64,000 nt of DNA from Neckera pumila (taxonomy: Eukaryota > Streptophyta > Bryopsida > Hypnales > Neckeraceae). Shown here one piece after another: positions 33,931 through 45,526 of the stretch (positions are counted from its first letter, which is position 1; every line of letters begins with the position of its first letter). The stretch spans positions 13,454,001-13,518,000 of the forward strand of contig OZ018415.1 of NCBI GenBank assembly GCA_963969595.1, read 5' to 3'. The translations under genes were made by a program, and so were the position numbers. A model generated the notes under the pieces. That model was not told the origin of the DNA and made no database searches. It worked only from the letters and a program-made list of their open reading frames with translations.

Positions 33931-35743
33931 TATATTGGACATTATGACATGCATGAGGGACATCATATGAGACATGTGAGACTATCCATATTAACATCAT
34001 ACTGAATAATCCATTCCATTCCATGATTGTTTAATGTGACATCATTTTGTTCTCCTAGATCATACCAAACATTGCCAGAAGTATTCATAATGAAAAGTAG
34101 ATGTTTACATTGATGTCACAAGAAATTTGGATGTCTAAGGTTATGTATCAAAATACGTCTATAAAAACGTCTGGACGTCTGAGTTGATGTCTCAACAAAC
34201 GTACAGATGTCTATATTGACATCTTTAAAGATAGTAAGAAAATTCTTAGATAACCAAAAAGTATGCTGACATGGCATGCGACGTCATCCTTGCTGGATGC
34301 CACGTCATTTTTCCCGTCGCCACGTCACATGCCACCTCAGATGCCACGTCATGGTCAAAAATGGATGAAAAAGTTTCCTACGTGGTTGCCCGTGTACATG
34401 TGGCGCTTAGATGGCAAGCACATGGCAGCCTTTGAGGACCCCATTGACCCATTTTTTTTGGACATCCGGTCCCCCAGTATGCTAATGTCCGACGTCAAAC
34501 CTGATGTCAAACCCGAGTCTTGAGCAACACGATTTTTTGGACGTCCACGTAGACATTTCAAAACACCAGTCACGACATCAGCATGCAAAATCCAGGAATC
34601 AAAAAAAACACGGGTTTCTTATAGTGCCCCCGATCACGAATACAATCGATGGAACCTTCTAATTGACCAAGCGCCATACAAATTTCAAAATTACTTGCAT
34701 TGGGAAAAAACTCTAACGTGGGATTCACTAGCCTAAGTGCATTGCCTAACCCAGACACCGGATCCTTACGTGTGGATGACCAAGGATAGAGAGGTGGAGT
34801 TGCGGGCCAGAGGTATTGAAGGTGATGAGGCTCGTGAAATGTTTTGTTGCAGCATGGGAGAACATTGGAGCATGCAACACAAGAAATTCTTCTGATTTTC
34901 AGAAAAGGAGGTCCATAAAGATGGAGATGGCAATTGGATAGAGCAAGAGCATGCTCAAGAGTTCCATGAGCAATACTCGGCGTACAATCACACTTTAATA
35001 GGTAGGGCCCTTCTTTTGTCGAAGTTGGAAGAAGCCACAGAAGTTCGTGCTCTTGTGGAAATAGATGGGCAGTCAAGCACAAGGCATTTTTATGTAAACA
35101 TGGCAAAGGAATTTGATAAGAGGTTGGGCGACATCATAAGTGCATGAAGGAAGTTTCTAATGGGAGGAGATCGACCTACATGGTTATACATGCAAGATGA
35201 TGACGAAGTGGTCAACGCCTTGGTAAGTCGAGTGAATAGTGCACTCAAAGTGTTGAAGGCAAGGGAAGTAGACTTGTCTCCCAAGCGGAAGCAGAAGCGG
35301 AGGATGGAAGAGGAAGATGACCACTCTCCGGAAACAAAACGACAATTTGGCATCATTGACTTGGAAGTTAAGTCTGCAGGGACCACCATTGGAACAAGTC
35401 CTATGCATACCCCTCGCCGCAGAAGTGCAAGATTCATGGGTGAAAAGGGTCCGTCTCGTGTATCAAAGGAAGGTAGCGGTGATAATATATAGTGCCGGTG
35501 GCCTTTTTTTGGAATAGGATAGAATTGCGTGGAGTGTTGTTTGGATCTTAGGAGAATCTAGTACCACTAAAGCATTGTACTCCTAGTATTTATGAGTTTT
35601 TCTTAATATTTAAATATGTAAGGAATGCAAATTTGTTTTGATTTGCTATCAGTTTATGGTATTTTGTGCTACACCTTTTGGGCAATTATGTGGTTTGCGT
35701 CCTTCTATTACAATGTATAAGTTACTTTTTTGTCACTGATGTG

Positions 35744-36853
35744 TGAATCCCTAAATGCTAGACAACTTGAGCGACCCTATTTGGTCGCTTTGAAATGTGA
35801 GGTTTGTTTTGATGTGAGCAATTCACCCCCGAAGGTCAGAGACTATGTTTTCACCAAAAACAGGAAAACACTCCAGAACTGCCATTTCTAGCACAAGTAC
35901 TAAATTTTAGGAAAAAAGCATTTTTGAACATATGCTTGGTAGAATTCTGTCGTAAACTTGTTTTTGAGTGTGTAGGGAAAATTTCAAAAAATTTCACCTT
36001 GTACAATACAAGGTATTAGGATATTAGCATTGTAATTGACAAAAAACTTTTTCGGGCCCTGCAAAAAACGGTCAGCTGCACTTGACAAGGTTACATTTAA
36101 ATGGAAAAATGTCCAAAATGGTGGTTACTCATTAGATTCATTCTTGAAACCAAGTTGGCTACAAGCTTGAAAATTTTCAGATCATTTGGAATTATACTCC
36201 ATATATGGAAAAAATAGGAAGACACAAGAAGTAGAGAATGGTTCAAAACACTAAATTCAAAAAAATTTAATTATGGAATTGAAAAAACTCATTTGCAATG
36301 GGTGTAATGTTACGACAAACAATATACATATTATGCTTTAATTTTTTCCAAAAACTATTAAAAATTGAGTTAAATATAGGACTTATAGTAGCAAATCCAT
36401 AACTGCCCGCAAACTAGAATACTTTATAATTTCCATCTCAAAAATCAAAATTGAATTAGTAAAAGCTTTTTACGTATATGTAAATCTAAGGAACCAATTT
36501 TAAAAGTAATTTTTAGTGTGCTAACAAGATTTGTAGTTGTCCATCTCACCTCCAATTCCAAGAAAAGTTTGTTTGCTAATTTGTCAAACATAATGGGCAT
36601 GAGAAGTATACATTTTTTTTTCATAATTTTTCAACTCATATGTAATTTGACACTAGAAATTGGTGTGCATATTAATAATGGTAATAAGCAAAAACATTGA
36701 ATACGTATACGGTTAGATTTTGAAAGACAAAGAATTTGCTTGAATGTGGAGAACCGGACAATGCGCCAACTATAACTCCATAAGTCTATGCTCTTTTTTT
36801 CACAAGCAAGACACATTATGATACACCTAGGGCCTTAGGCATGTAGGGATCAA
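35744..36853. mobile_element. TTAACCCC-family element of about 1.1 kb, non-coding
   Basis: The left end TGAATCCCTAAATGCTAG and right end GGCATGTAGGGATCAA are diverged inverted repeats of the family. The interior (about 36085-36255) matches the interior of the 45527-46523 element in inverted orientation (shared AAAATGTCCAAAATGGTGG and CTTGAAAATTTTCAGATCAT). Confidence 0.5.
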
Positions 36854-36894
36854 GGCCTTGAGCCCTAACCCTCGGTAGTGGTGTCGCCCAAACA

Positions 36895-37165
36895 CAAATC
36901 AATCGGGTCGACTAACCTGTCCACTGCCGATCGACCTACCGACCGAAGTCCAACCCCGTCCGACCCCCATCTGACTGATTGTTCGGACGGTCCGACCCCG
37001 TCCTATCCCGTCCGACGCCGTCCGACCACTGCCTGGAAGGTCTTTGCGTCCGACCCCGTCTGACCCTATTCAACACCGTAAACCCCGTCCGATCCCATCC
37101 AACGGTGTCCGAGGCCATCCGACCCCGTCCGACTCCATTTGACTTTGCGTTCGACTGACAGACCG
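36895..37165. repeat. CCGTCCGACC-rich array 4
   Basis: About ten copies of CCGTCCGAC/CCCGTCC type motifs just upstream of the hAT transposase pseudogene. Position and density suit hAT subterminal repeats. Confidence 0.6.
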
Positions 37166-37476
37166 CCTGACCGTTGGGACCAAAATAGTGTTCTTCATTC
37201 CATGTTCAACGGTCACTAGCGACCTCAAAACTATCAATTTCAGAACTTTGTCATCTGCAAGCACTCTTGAGAAGCTGAACGCTTTGATTTCCAAGGGCTA
37301 GGTCCGACCCATTTTGGATCCCTTGCTTGGTAATGTATAGTTCAGTGGACAGGGGGGCCTTGTTTATCAAGGCTTTGTGCACACATTGTTTGTCTTATTT
37401 TTGACAAAATTTATCGAACTGTTGCTGCGTTACATTTTCAATTTCATTCAAATATAAAGGATCCGAAGTGGTCACT

Positions 37477-40400
37477 ATGAGCAAGGATTGGTCTTGTTGG
37501 TATGGTACCCTGTTAGTTGGTAAAGTGGAATGCAAAGCTTGCAAATTGGTGTTCGCCGGGAAAACAAGCCATTTGTTCAGCCATCTAGGATATAAAACCA
37601 CATCAGGTTTGAGAGATAATGGAATAAGCCTTTGTCCAAAGTTGACATGCCAAGTTCAAAATCTTTTTCTTCACTACAATGGAGATATACCACAAAAATC
37701 TACAGGAGACAATGTGGATGGCAATGGCACACTTTTGGTCAAAAGTGATGTTTCAAATGGGAGGCAGACATCTCTTTCTACACAAGAAGACTTGTGCACA
37801 GCACTGTTGCAACCCTTTTGTGCGGCCTCAAATGGAAATCCAAATACACAAACATCAAGTGAACGTGACACTGCGCGGAGATCAAGCATTAGGCCGCAGA
37901 GGCAGAGCAGGCTATTGGATGGATTTGAAACGACCAATAAACGGATTTTAAATGCAATCTGGGCCAAGTTCTTTTATGCGGCCAACATATTGTTTGTTGT
38001 AACTCAAATCCAGCGTTCAAAGAAGCAGTGAAGTGAATAGCTGAGTTCCATAGGCCCTACACCCCGCCATCATAAAACAATATACACAATAAATTGCTTG
38101 ACGAAGCAAAGGCGGAGGTGCAGACAAATTTACAAAAGAGGACCAAAGACAGCATTAGGAAGTTCGGAGCAATGTTGTCTATTGATGGATGGAGCTCAGT
38201 TGGAAATCGACCATTGATAAATGCCATGCTAGTGTCCTCTGCGGGTGAGCAATTCCTAGGAGCGGTGGATACGACTGGGGCCGAGAAGAATGCTACATAT
38301 TTGGCCATTCTCCTAGAGACATTCATAGTCAAAGTGGGCCCTCAAAATGTGGTGCAAGTGACTACAAATAATGCGTCTGTGAACCCAGCAGCATGTGCTT
38401 TGGTGACCGCTACATATCCACACATTTTTTTCCAAGGTTGCGCGGTACACGCCTTGAATTTGTTGCTAAAAGATTGGGGAAAACAAGCATGAATAATGGA
38501 GCAAGTGGACAACGCCAAAACCGTAGTGAAGTTCTTCAAGATGAAGCATAGGCCGCTTGCAATATTTCGGAAGCACAAGCCCAAGTATAGCTTATTGATG
38601 CCGGGTGAAACAAAGTTTGCCTCCAATTTCATCACAATTGCACATTTGTTGAAGGTAAAGGGTCCATTGCAACAGACGGTGACGGACCCGCAGTGGAATG
38701 AGTACGTGAAGAAGTTAGGCCGGACATCAAAGTCTTGCACTGACTCTCGGGAGGTATTCAAGATACTTATAAGCGAGCATTTTTGGCGCCATTGTCAGAA
38801 TTTTAAAGACTTGGTGGGTCCTGTTGTGTATAGCCTATGTGATTTGGATGCGAAGATGCCCTGCATGGGCAAGATTTTGCACATTATGCGAAATTTAGAA
38901 AAACACATCTCCGATTTGGTTGGAGAGCCTTTTTGTTTGAGTCAAGGATCTTGCCGATCCACTGCTGGCGTTGTTTAAAGACCAACGCAAAATGGTGGAG
39001 ACCGATCTGCATATTGCAAGAGTTCTTTTGAATCCCTACCTTCTTGAAGACAAAGAACTAGCTGACAATCAAAAAGCGATAGAGGCATGCAAGCGTGTTC
39101 TCATGAAAATTTGTAAACCGGGAGATTACACTGCGATTGTGAAGGAGTTTGTCGCCTTTCGGCATAGAGAACCACCATTCCACAACATGTTGGAGCGGAG
39201 TGAACAACAATTGTCGGCACATGCTCAATGGGATTTTGAAGGCACATGTGGGAAGCTCATTGCTCCAATTGCCAAGAGGATACTGGCACAATTGGTCTCC
39301 TCTTCTTCATGTGAACAAAATTGGAGTAGCTATTCCTTTGTTCACAACAAATTTAGGAACAAGTTGAAGCCACAGAGAGCAGATGATTTGGTGTATGTGT
39401 ACACCAATTGAAAAGTCTTAGCCCAATCCAAGGAAAGGGATGAGAAAAAATGGTACCATGAGAACGTGCTTTTCAAAGATAGAGAGATATCTATCTCCGA
39501 AAATGAGGATTTGAAAGATGGCGAGCCCGCATCCGATGACAGGGGTGCTATGGACAACAACATGCACAATTCGGATGGTGAAGATGGTGAGGCTGCATTT
39601 TATGACGGAGATGCTGTGAACTACAATGAGTCCAATTCAAACGATGAGCCGTTTGAAAGCCCTAATCGGAACGATGAAGATTTGGGAGCCAATGATCGAG
39701 ACGTCTACAATTACATATCAGATGAATACAATCATGGATGTGATGAAGAGGACCCTCCGATAGCCAAATATATGGGTGGAATCGGGTTGTTGACTAGCGA
39801 AAAAAATTTAGCAGATAAGGAGGCAACCAATGTACAAGATTCGGCAATAAATGGGGCAATGATTATCAATGGTAGGACTCCTGAAATGGATGAGGAGATT
39901 CCAATTCTCAAGTCTCTATCCATGGTAGTGGCACAAGCGGAACAGATTGACAAAGACAGTGACAAGGGCGGATTGGGGGTAAAGGTCCCAATGAATGTGA
40001 TGAACACAAAGGTTCAATTGAATAGGATCTCAACAAGCAAGAAGAGTGGTGAACCAAGGATTGAGAATGTCAAACCACGTGAAGTAGAAGAGAATGAAGA
40101 CATACATTTCATGAAGTCTGGGAGTCCAAGCCTAACTAGGAATGGAAAAGGGAAGGAGCCACTTGTGCGAGATCCCCAATTACCACCACATACCGGCCTT
40201 AGACCGGGTGTACGTACACTACTTACAATTGGTAGTACAACTTTGGATGGTTCCAGAGGCTCATCATTTGGAAAACGGCAATTTATCAATCGAAGTGTAT
40301 CCATTTCATCACGTCGTGATGATGACAAAGACGAGACGTTGGCTGTAATGTTCGGTAATCAGTCTAGCCATCCATCACAAGGTCTTCTCAAATCAACAAC

Positions 40401-40839
40401 CCGTACACCGCAGTCCTTGAACGCAACAAAGATAATCATTCAAGGAGGCCAAAAAGCAGGACAATCAGTGGTGAAACAATCCAAAATAGATAAAAAGAAA
40501 AGAGTAGTAGAACCTTTTGCAATCTCTCCATCGAAGAAAGCGAATGTGAGTAGAACCTCCCTAGATGCACTTCAGCCTAGTCCAATAACGAAAATAAAAT
40601 CGGTCCATGGCCTTAGGGAAAGCATTGGAAAGTCCATATTGAAAGTGAAAATGGAGAAAAAGGAGGACAAATCAATGAGATCCCGTAAATCTAGGAAAAT
40701 ACATGGTTCCGAAGTGAGAATTCTACAATCTTCATCAGACAATATGGAAGAGGCATCCAGCGATGAAGACACCGGATGGAAAAGAAGACGTGAGAGTAGC
40801 AAGGCTGAAGTGAAGGGAGATAGTGATTACAATCCTTAG
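37477..40839 (+). pseudogene. hAT transposase pseudogene (BED, DUF659, hAT dimerisation) with long C-terminal tail
   Basis: ATG at 37477. A BED-type finger is at CKACKLVFAGKTSHLFSH (C-x2-C-x9-H-x3-H). The DUF659-like core has LSIDGWSS with the first catalytic Asp and VTTNNASVNPAA, where families usually have T-D-N, so the second Asp reads Asn. FFQGCAVHALNLLLKDWGK keeps the C-x2-H motif. The dimerisation region has SSSSCEQNWSSYSFVHNKF, including the conserved Glu and Trp. Breaks: a one-base shift near 37990, stops at about 38029 and 38077, TGA at 38490, a shift near 38940 and TGA at 39409 (N-stop-K-V). The same frame continues without a stop from 39412 to 40839 as a Ser/Lys/Asp-rich tail of about 475 residues, likely disordered. 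GGACG-type arrays flank the gene on both sides (36.9 and 41.3 kb). TIRs and the 8-bp target duplication were not found. Confidence 0.85.
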
Positions 40840-41264
40840 GGACTGGAGGGATGTAAATCTAGGTGTTCAGATACTTATGATACATAGATGGCACTATAAG
40901 GCAATTGATTGTTTATTGCCACTTCACTGTAGTACACTGATTTGCCTATTGATGTTTAGAATACCATGAAGGTTTTTTGGTTTCTAATATAAAGGACGAA
41001 TTCAATAAAATTTGATTGTGTGCATTTTATCGTAAATGGAGCACAACATTCTAAAATGTAATTGTATAATGCAACAATTTTGTCTTCAAAGTCGTCTAAG
41101 TTTTGTGAATTTTGAAAATGAAAAGAATGCTTACATTGTGGGTACTGTTTCTACATTTTTTTAATGACAATTGCAATTGAAGAGGTTTTAAAACCAAATC
41201 TTCCTAAACCTAAAACTCATTCGCAGAAGTTAACTTGCACTCACCACCCGAAAAAACATTGTAC

Positions 41265-41470
41265 CCGCCTGTCTGCCGATGGCCCTGACCGACCTACTGC
41301 ACATCTAACATAAAATGCGTCCGAATGGCCAACGGACAAACCGACCGACGGTGCATTTGACCGACGCCCGTCAGCCAACCGACCGACCGACCCGCCGACG
41401 CTTAGTGGCCAACGACCGCCGGACGTTGGCCGATGCATCCGGACGCCTGGACGTCTGAACGTCCGGATTT
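41265..41470. repeat. CCGAC/GGACG-rich array 5
   Basis: Repeated GACCGACC, CCGACGC and GGACGTC motifs downstream of the hAT gene. Together with array 4 it brackets the transposase. Confidence 0.6.
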
Positions 41471-41479
41471 TGGACATGA

Positions 41480-44400
41480 TTTTGCCCCTGACGTTAAAAT
41501 GTGACAATCCTGCCAAAATGTATCCAGTTTTTTTCCAAAAAACCTGAAATATCCAATTTATTTTCAAAAGATCTGAGGACTCGTAAAACCTGCGCTCACC
41601 ACTCTCAAGCTTGTGCTTTTAGGCTCACAAACTAGCGTTGTTGTAGCAACACCTCCAAATAGCTATTTTGATCCTTTGCTCAAAGCTGAAATAGAAGAAT
41701 GGTATTTTGGTTTGGTTGCTACTTGATAAAACTAAGGAGTTCATTTTAAAAACACAGCAGTTTAAGGTATGACCACCTCAATAGTTTAGAGTCGCAAGAG
41801 TGGGACCAAAATTTCAATTGTAGGGAAAGACAAATTAATATTGCAAAAGTGCATGTGATCATGCCTTCATATCATTCTAAAAAAATAACAAGTCCAATCA
41901 AAATTCAAAATTCAGTCTAAAATAAGAATTGAAAGAAAGGTCAAACAAAGGACATTCAAAATTTTATGATTTAGACTTTATTAATGACATAATTTTAAAT
42001 AGATTTCTTTTAAAGAATAATTGTTTTGTACTTGTTGGACATTGATCATGAAAAGATGCAAAATCAAAGAGATGTCATTACAATAATCACACAAATCAAT
42101 CATGAAATGGTGTGATAGAAATTGACATATGTCAAATGAAACACTCTAGAAAGAATAAATGTTAGAAGCTAAGTACTTGTCACTTCAAACTGCCTATTAA
42201 AATCATCCTATCTAAATTTGTACCCTTTGAATTTGTTAAGAGAATCCTTATCTAGCAAGACCTAACAAAGCTAAGGATAAATTTATGGTAGGAGCCTTGT
42301 TCAATAGAATTAAGGTGTAAGATAGGATCACCTTAAATTGAGAAAATTTATCTGACAAGCACTATTGAATGTCAAAAAGCTTTCATTTTTTAATTCGTTT
42401 ATTGCAAGCAATACTTGTCTTTTTTGTCCCATTGGTGTTGGATAGGTGCAATTTTTTGCTCAAATTTTTTTGTCGTATGTCCGTTTTCTATGAAATTTGA
42501 AATGAAACTATATGTGGTAGTTGTAGGCATTGATTAATTATTTCATTATTTTTAAATTGCCCTTGATTGGATTTCCACTTTGGCTATTTTGGGAGAATTT
42601 TGTATTGTTTCTGATCCAAAAATGCAAATTTGAAAATTTAAATTGGGATACAAAGACTTTTACTGAAGTTACATAAGCCTACAAAGAGATTAAAAAAAGT
42701 AGTAAAGTCTTCACCTTCCACATGTGCTCAAATTGCCATTAGAGGAGTTTTGGGGGCCTTAGAAGACTGTTTTAGGTCTGTTCTCTAGTTTGGCCTAGAT
42801 TCAGGGAACAACAGTACAGGCGTGTTAGATTTTTTTTTTTCAAAAAGAAAAAAAAAAAAAAAAATTTACCAAAATATCAATTTAACCAAATTTTTATTTT
42901 TTTTTGAAAAATGACGTGGCAGTCGCTTGGCCACGTCAGCCTGGGCTGCTTGGCCATTTGGCAGCATCCTAGCATTTCTACAGAGTTCCCACAGTTTGGG
43001 AACTCGTAGTCTCTTAGGAGGCCCAAAACTCCTCTAATGACTACCTTCATACATGCGCAGAGCACACAGTTTTTTTCCCTGAAAAATGCAAACAATTGAG
43101 AAGAAACACCTTCAAATTAGAATACATGGATTTTTTTAGTTTATTTTTTGAGTTCTTTTACTACTTTTTAAAAATCAAATTCTGAAGTATTCATTTTTTT
43201 GCATTTTCCATCACCCTTTTTGTATGACTTTTAGTAACCAAATTTTCTATCGAAGCTTGCATTTTCACACACATACTATTTTGAATGCTTTACAAATTAT
43301 CCATATTTTATTTTAATTAAAAAAAAATTTATTCCAAAAGTCATAGTACTTTACTATTCAAGCCATTTTGAGCCAAAAATGGCATGTATTTCTTGCAACT
43401 TCCCAATCTCTAAAGGACTAGAGGGGGAGTCAAGAGACAATGTCAAGAACTACGAGTTCTTAGTATGTTATTCAAAAATGAAAATTGGAACTTGTTTTTG
43501 AAACTTCCACCATACAAAATTTTAGTAGAACATTTTATCAAAGGATGAAAAAAAATTTAGTCCATTTGACCACGCATATTGAAAGATTATTACATTTGGA
43601 GTGAGGAATTTTTTTTTCATTCTTGCAAAACATGATCAGCGGAGTTTGGACCCTTTTGGATAATAAAATATTGCTCTACATGAAAATGAGGATTTTGACC
43701 GTTCATGAGTTTACATTGTAAGGCTCACTCATGAAAAAATTTAGAAGCAAATGTGGAGTCTCACTTATTCTAAATCACCCTTGCAATGCAAAGACATTAA
43801 GTGAATTGGCAATACACTAGTCATTTTTTGATGATTTCTAGTGCAATGAGGAAATTTTTAATTTGAAATCCGCATGGTGATAAATTAAAATCAAACATTT
43901 GGAATATGTAGAAAAATTTTCAAGAATTTTGACATCTCAAACTGCAAGATAATAGGACTTGAAGTTAGAAGAAAATATATTTTTTTGAAACTACACCAAC
44001 ATAGCTAACAAATTTTGATTCCTCTTAGAATGTGATGTGAGGACTAAAATTTATTTTGTAGATAATTGTAATGACATATTTTATTAGTTACATATATGCC
44101 AAATTTTAAAAGTTGGTGATCTTTTTTGCAAAAGATTCCCTAAAGATTTCCAAATTGCGCAAGCTATCCCAATAGTTCAAGGCAACATAGCTTTTGGTTC
44201 GAGCACCCGATCTGAAAAAAAAAAAAAATTCACACCAAAGAGGTACATATTTACATATTGTTTCCAAATTTCATGAACATTTGACTAAAAATACATTCAT
44301 AGAAACCTACCCGAGGTTTCTTGCATACATTGAATGAACACTTGGTCTTTTAGAGGTTATAACAATTTTGCAATAAAACTGGGAGAAATCAAAGAATAAT

Positions 44401-45155
44401 ATTTGATTATGGTACATAAAAGTTATGTGACATCTAAAGTTTAATTTCAATCACTATTTGGAGATCAATCTTTAGCTTGATGGAAGAAACAAAGTTTGTA
44501 CCATTAGAGAGTTGCATTCCTAAGCAGAATTTTGAAATGATGCATGGCATAGATTTGCATGGTAGATTGCTACATCAAAAAATGGGAGTAAAAGAATTTG
44601 GCACACCATTTTTTACAAAATACTATTTTCAAAGTTCTTATTGTTTAGCCTATGCAATTCTTGTAGTGCAAAATTTTAAATTATTTGATACTCCATATAT
44701 CATTATATCCATGAATGTATATCTATAAATGTATTGCTTTTAATATTTTGCCTTTAAAATTTGATTTGTGTATTCACATTTTTTCTGGTTCAAAAAAAAT
44801 TAAATAAACAAAGCTTTTCAAATTTTTTGTTTCTTGAGACACTTCAAAGAATCTTTTAAGCAAGTATTTTAATACAATTTGAAGTTGAAGGCTAGCTTTT
44901 ACCTATGGTTTAAATATAGAATGATATGAAAATCTTGTTTATAATATGATGTTCTATGGTGCAATATATATAGTGAAATTTTGGATTTTTCAAGGATATT
45001 TTATATGAAATATGAAATATCAATTTTTTCTTCAAAACTTGTGATAACTTCAAATCTTTCACAAAAAATTTGGAAACATTGTAACCTAGAAAATATACAT
45101 GATTGTAATAATGCCAACCTTAAAGTATGTAACCATAAAATCTTTTATATATATT
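41480..45155. other. AT-rich intergenic DNA without genes
   Basis: Many poly-A/T runs and scattered frames of 60-85 codons with no domain or splice context. The only structure I can support is the inverted repeat at 42.6-43.25 kb, listed separately. Confidence 0.5.
42640..43180. repeat. Imperfect inverted repeat (foldback-like)
   Basis: CCATTAGAGGAGTTTTGGG (about 42737) pairs with CCCAAAACTCCTCTAATGA (about 43022), and ATTAAAAAAAGTAGTAAAG (about 42690) with its rough complement near 43155. The centre holds A/T runs and a TGACGTGGC...GCCACGTCA pair (42912-42940). Confidence 0.55.
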
Positions 45156-45158
45156 GTA

Positions 45159-45240
45159 CTCCTTCCGTTTGAAAATAGTATATACATTCTAAGTGGTGAT
45201 TGTTATGTAAAATGGATACACTATTTCCAAATTGAAGGAG
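45159..45240. mobile_element. Stowaway-type MITE, 82 bp
   Basis: Ends CTCCTTCCGTTTGAAAATAG and CTATTTCCAAATTGAAGGAG, with TA duplicated at 45157-45158 and 45241-45242. This is the classic Stowaway (Tc1/mariner-derived) terminus and target site. Confidence 0.85.
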
Positions 45241-45526
45241 TAATAAAAATAAAATATCATAGTGAAAATTGTATGTAAGGGCAATAGATAATAGATTTGG
45301 AAAGATTCATTTTGTCAGTTTTACTGAAAAGAAAATAATAATTTTGAATGATAAAATCAAGATCTAAGAAAAAAAAGACAAAAGTGTTAAAATACAAAAC
45401 ATGAATATTATATATTTAAAAATAAACTACTATAAAATCAAAAGATGAATTATACAATTGTAGATTTGATTATAAACTATATAGCTAGATGTGATCTATA
45501 GATCATATTAATATTTTTTTATTTTG

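Larger units (their letters stand above)
32596..34626. mobile_element. Non-autonomous CACTA-type element, 2031 bp, 3-bp target duplication
   Basis: Ends CACTATAAAAAAACC and GGGTTTCTTATAGTG are imperfect inverted repeats starting with CACTA. The flanks CCC (32593-32595 and 34627-34629) fit the 3-bp duplication of the superfamily. Subterminal regions are full of GATGTCT/AGACATC and TGACGTGGCA motifs in both orientations. It has no transposase. It interrupts the RING ORF, and discounting the element plus one CCC restores the frame exactly. Confidence 0.8.
30202..35492 (+). pseudogene. Long transposon ORF: CKKYVKM region, coiled coil, RING-H2, basic tail; split by a CACTA element
   Basis: ATG at 30202 (MSGEGVAGTGGM). 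Residues about 53-71 read NSRMCKKYVKMYHINKLW. A one-base shift near 30595 leads into a single frame from 30600 to 32592. It continues in frame at 34630-35492 once the CACTA element and one copy of its 3-bp target duplication are discounted. Domains in order: CKKYVKM region, Pro/Ser-rich linker, a helical or coiled-coil stretch (31460-32060), a RING-H2 finger at about 32415-32540 (C-x2-C-x14-C-x-H-x2-H-x2-C-x10-C-x2-C, including CSICLGHIG and CRHIFHITC), then a C-terminal region with KRKQKRRMEEE and TPRRRSARF. Roughly eleven in-frame stops (TGA, TAG, TAA) make it a pseudogene. The intact form would be about 1080 residues. Ubiquitin-ligase activity and nuclear location are inferred from the RING and the basic tail only. 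I know no described transposon protein with this layout. Confidence 0.65.
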
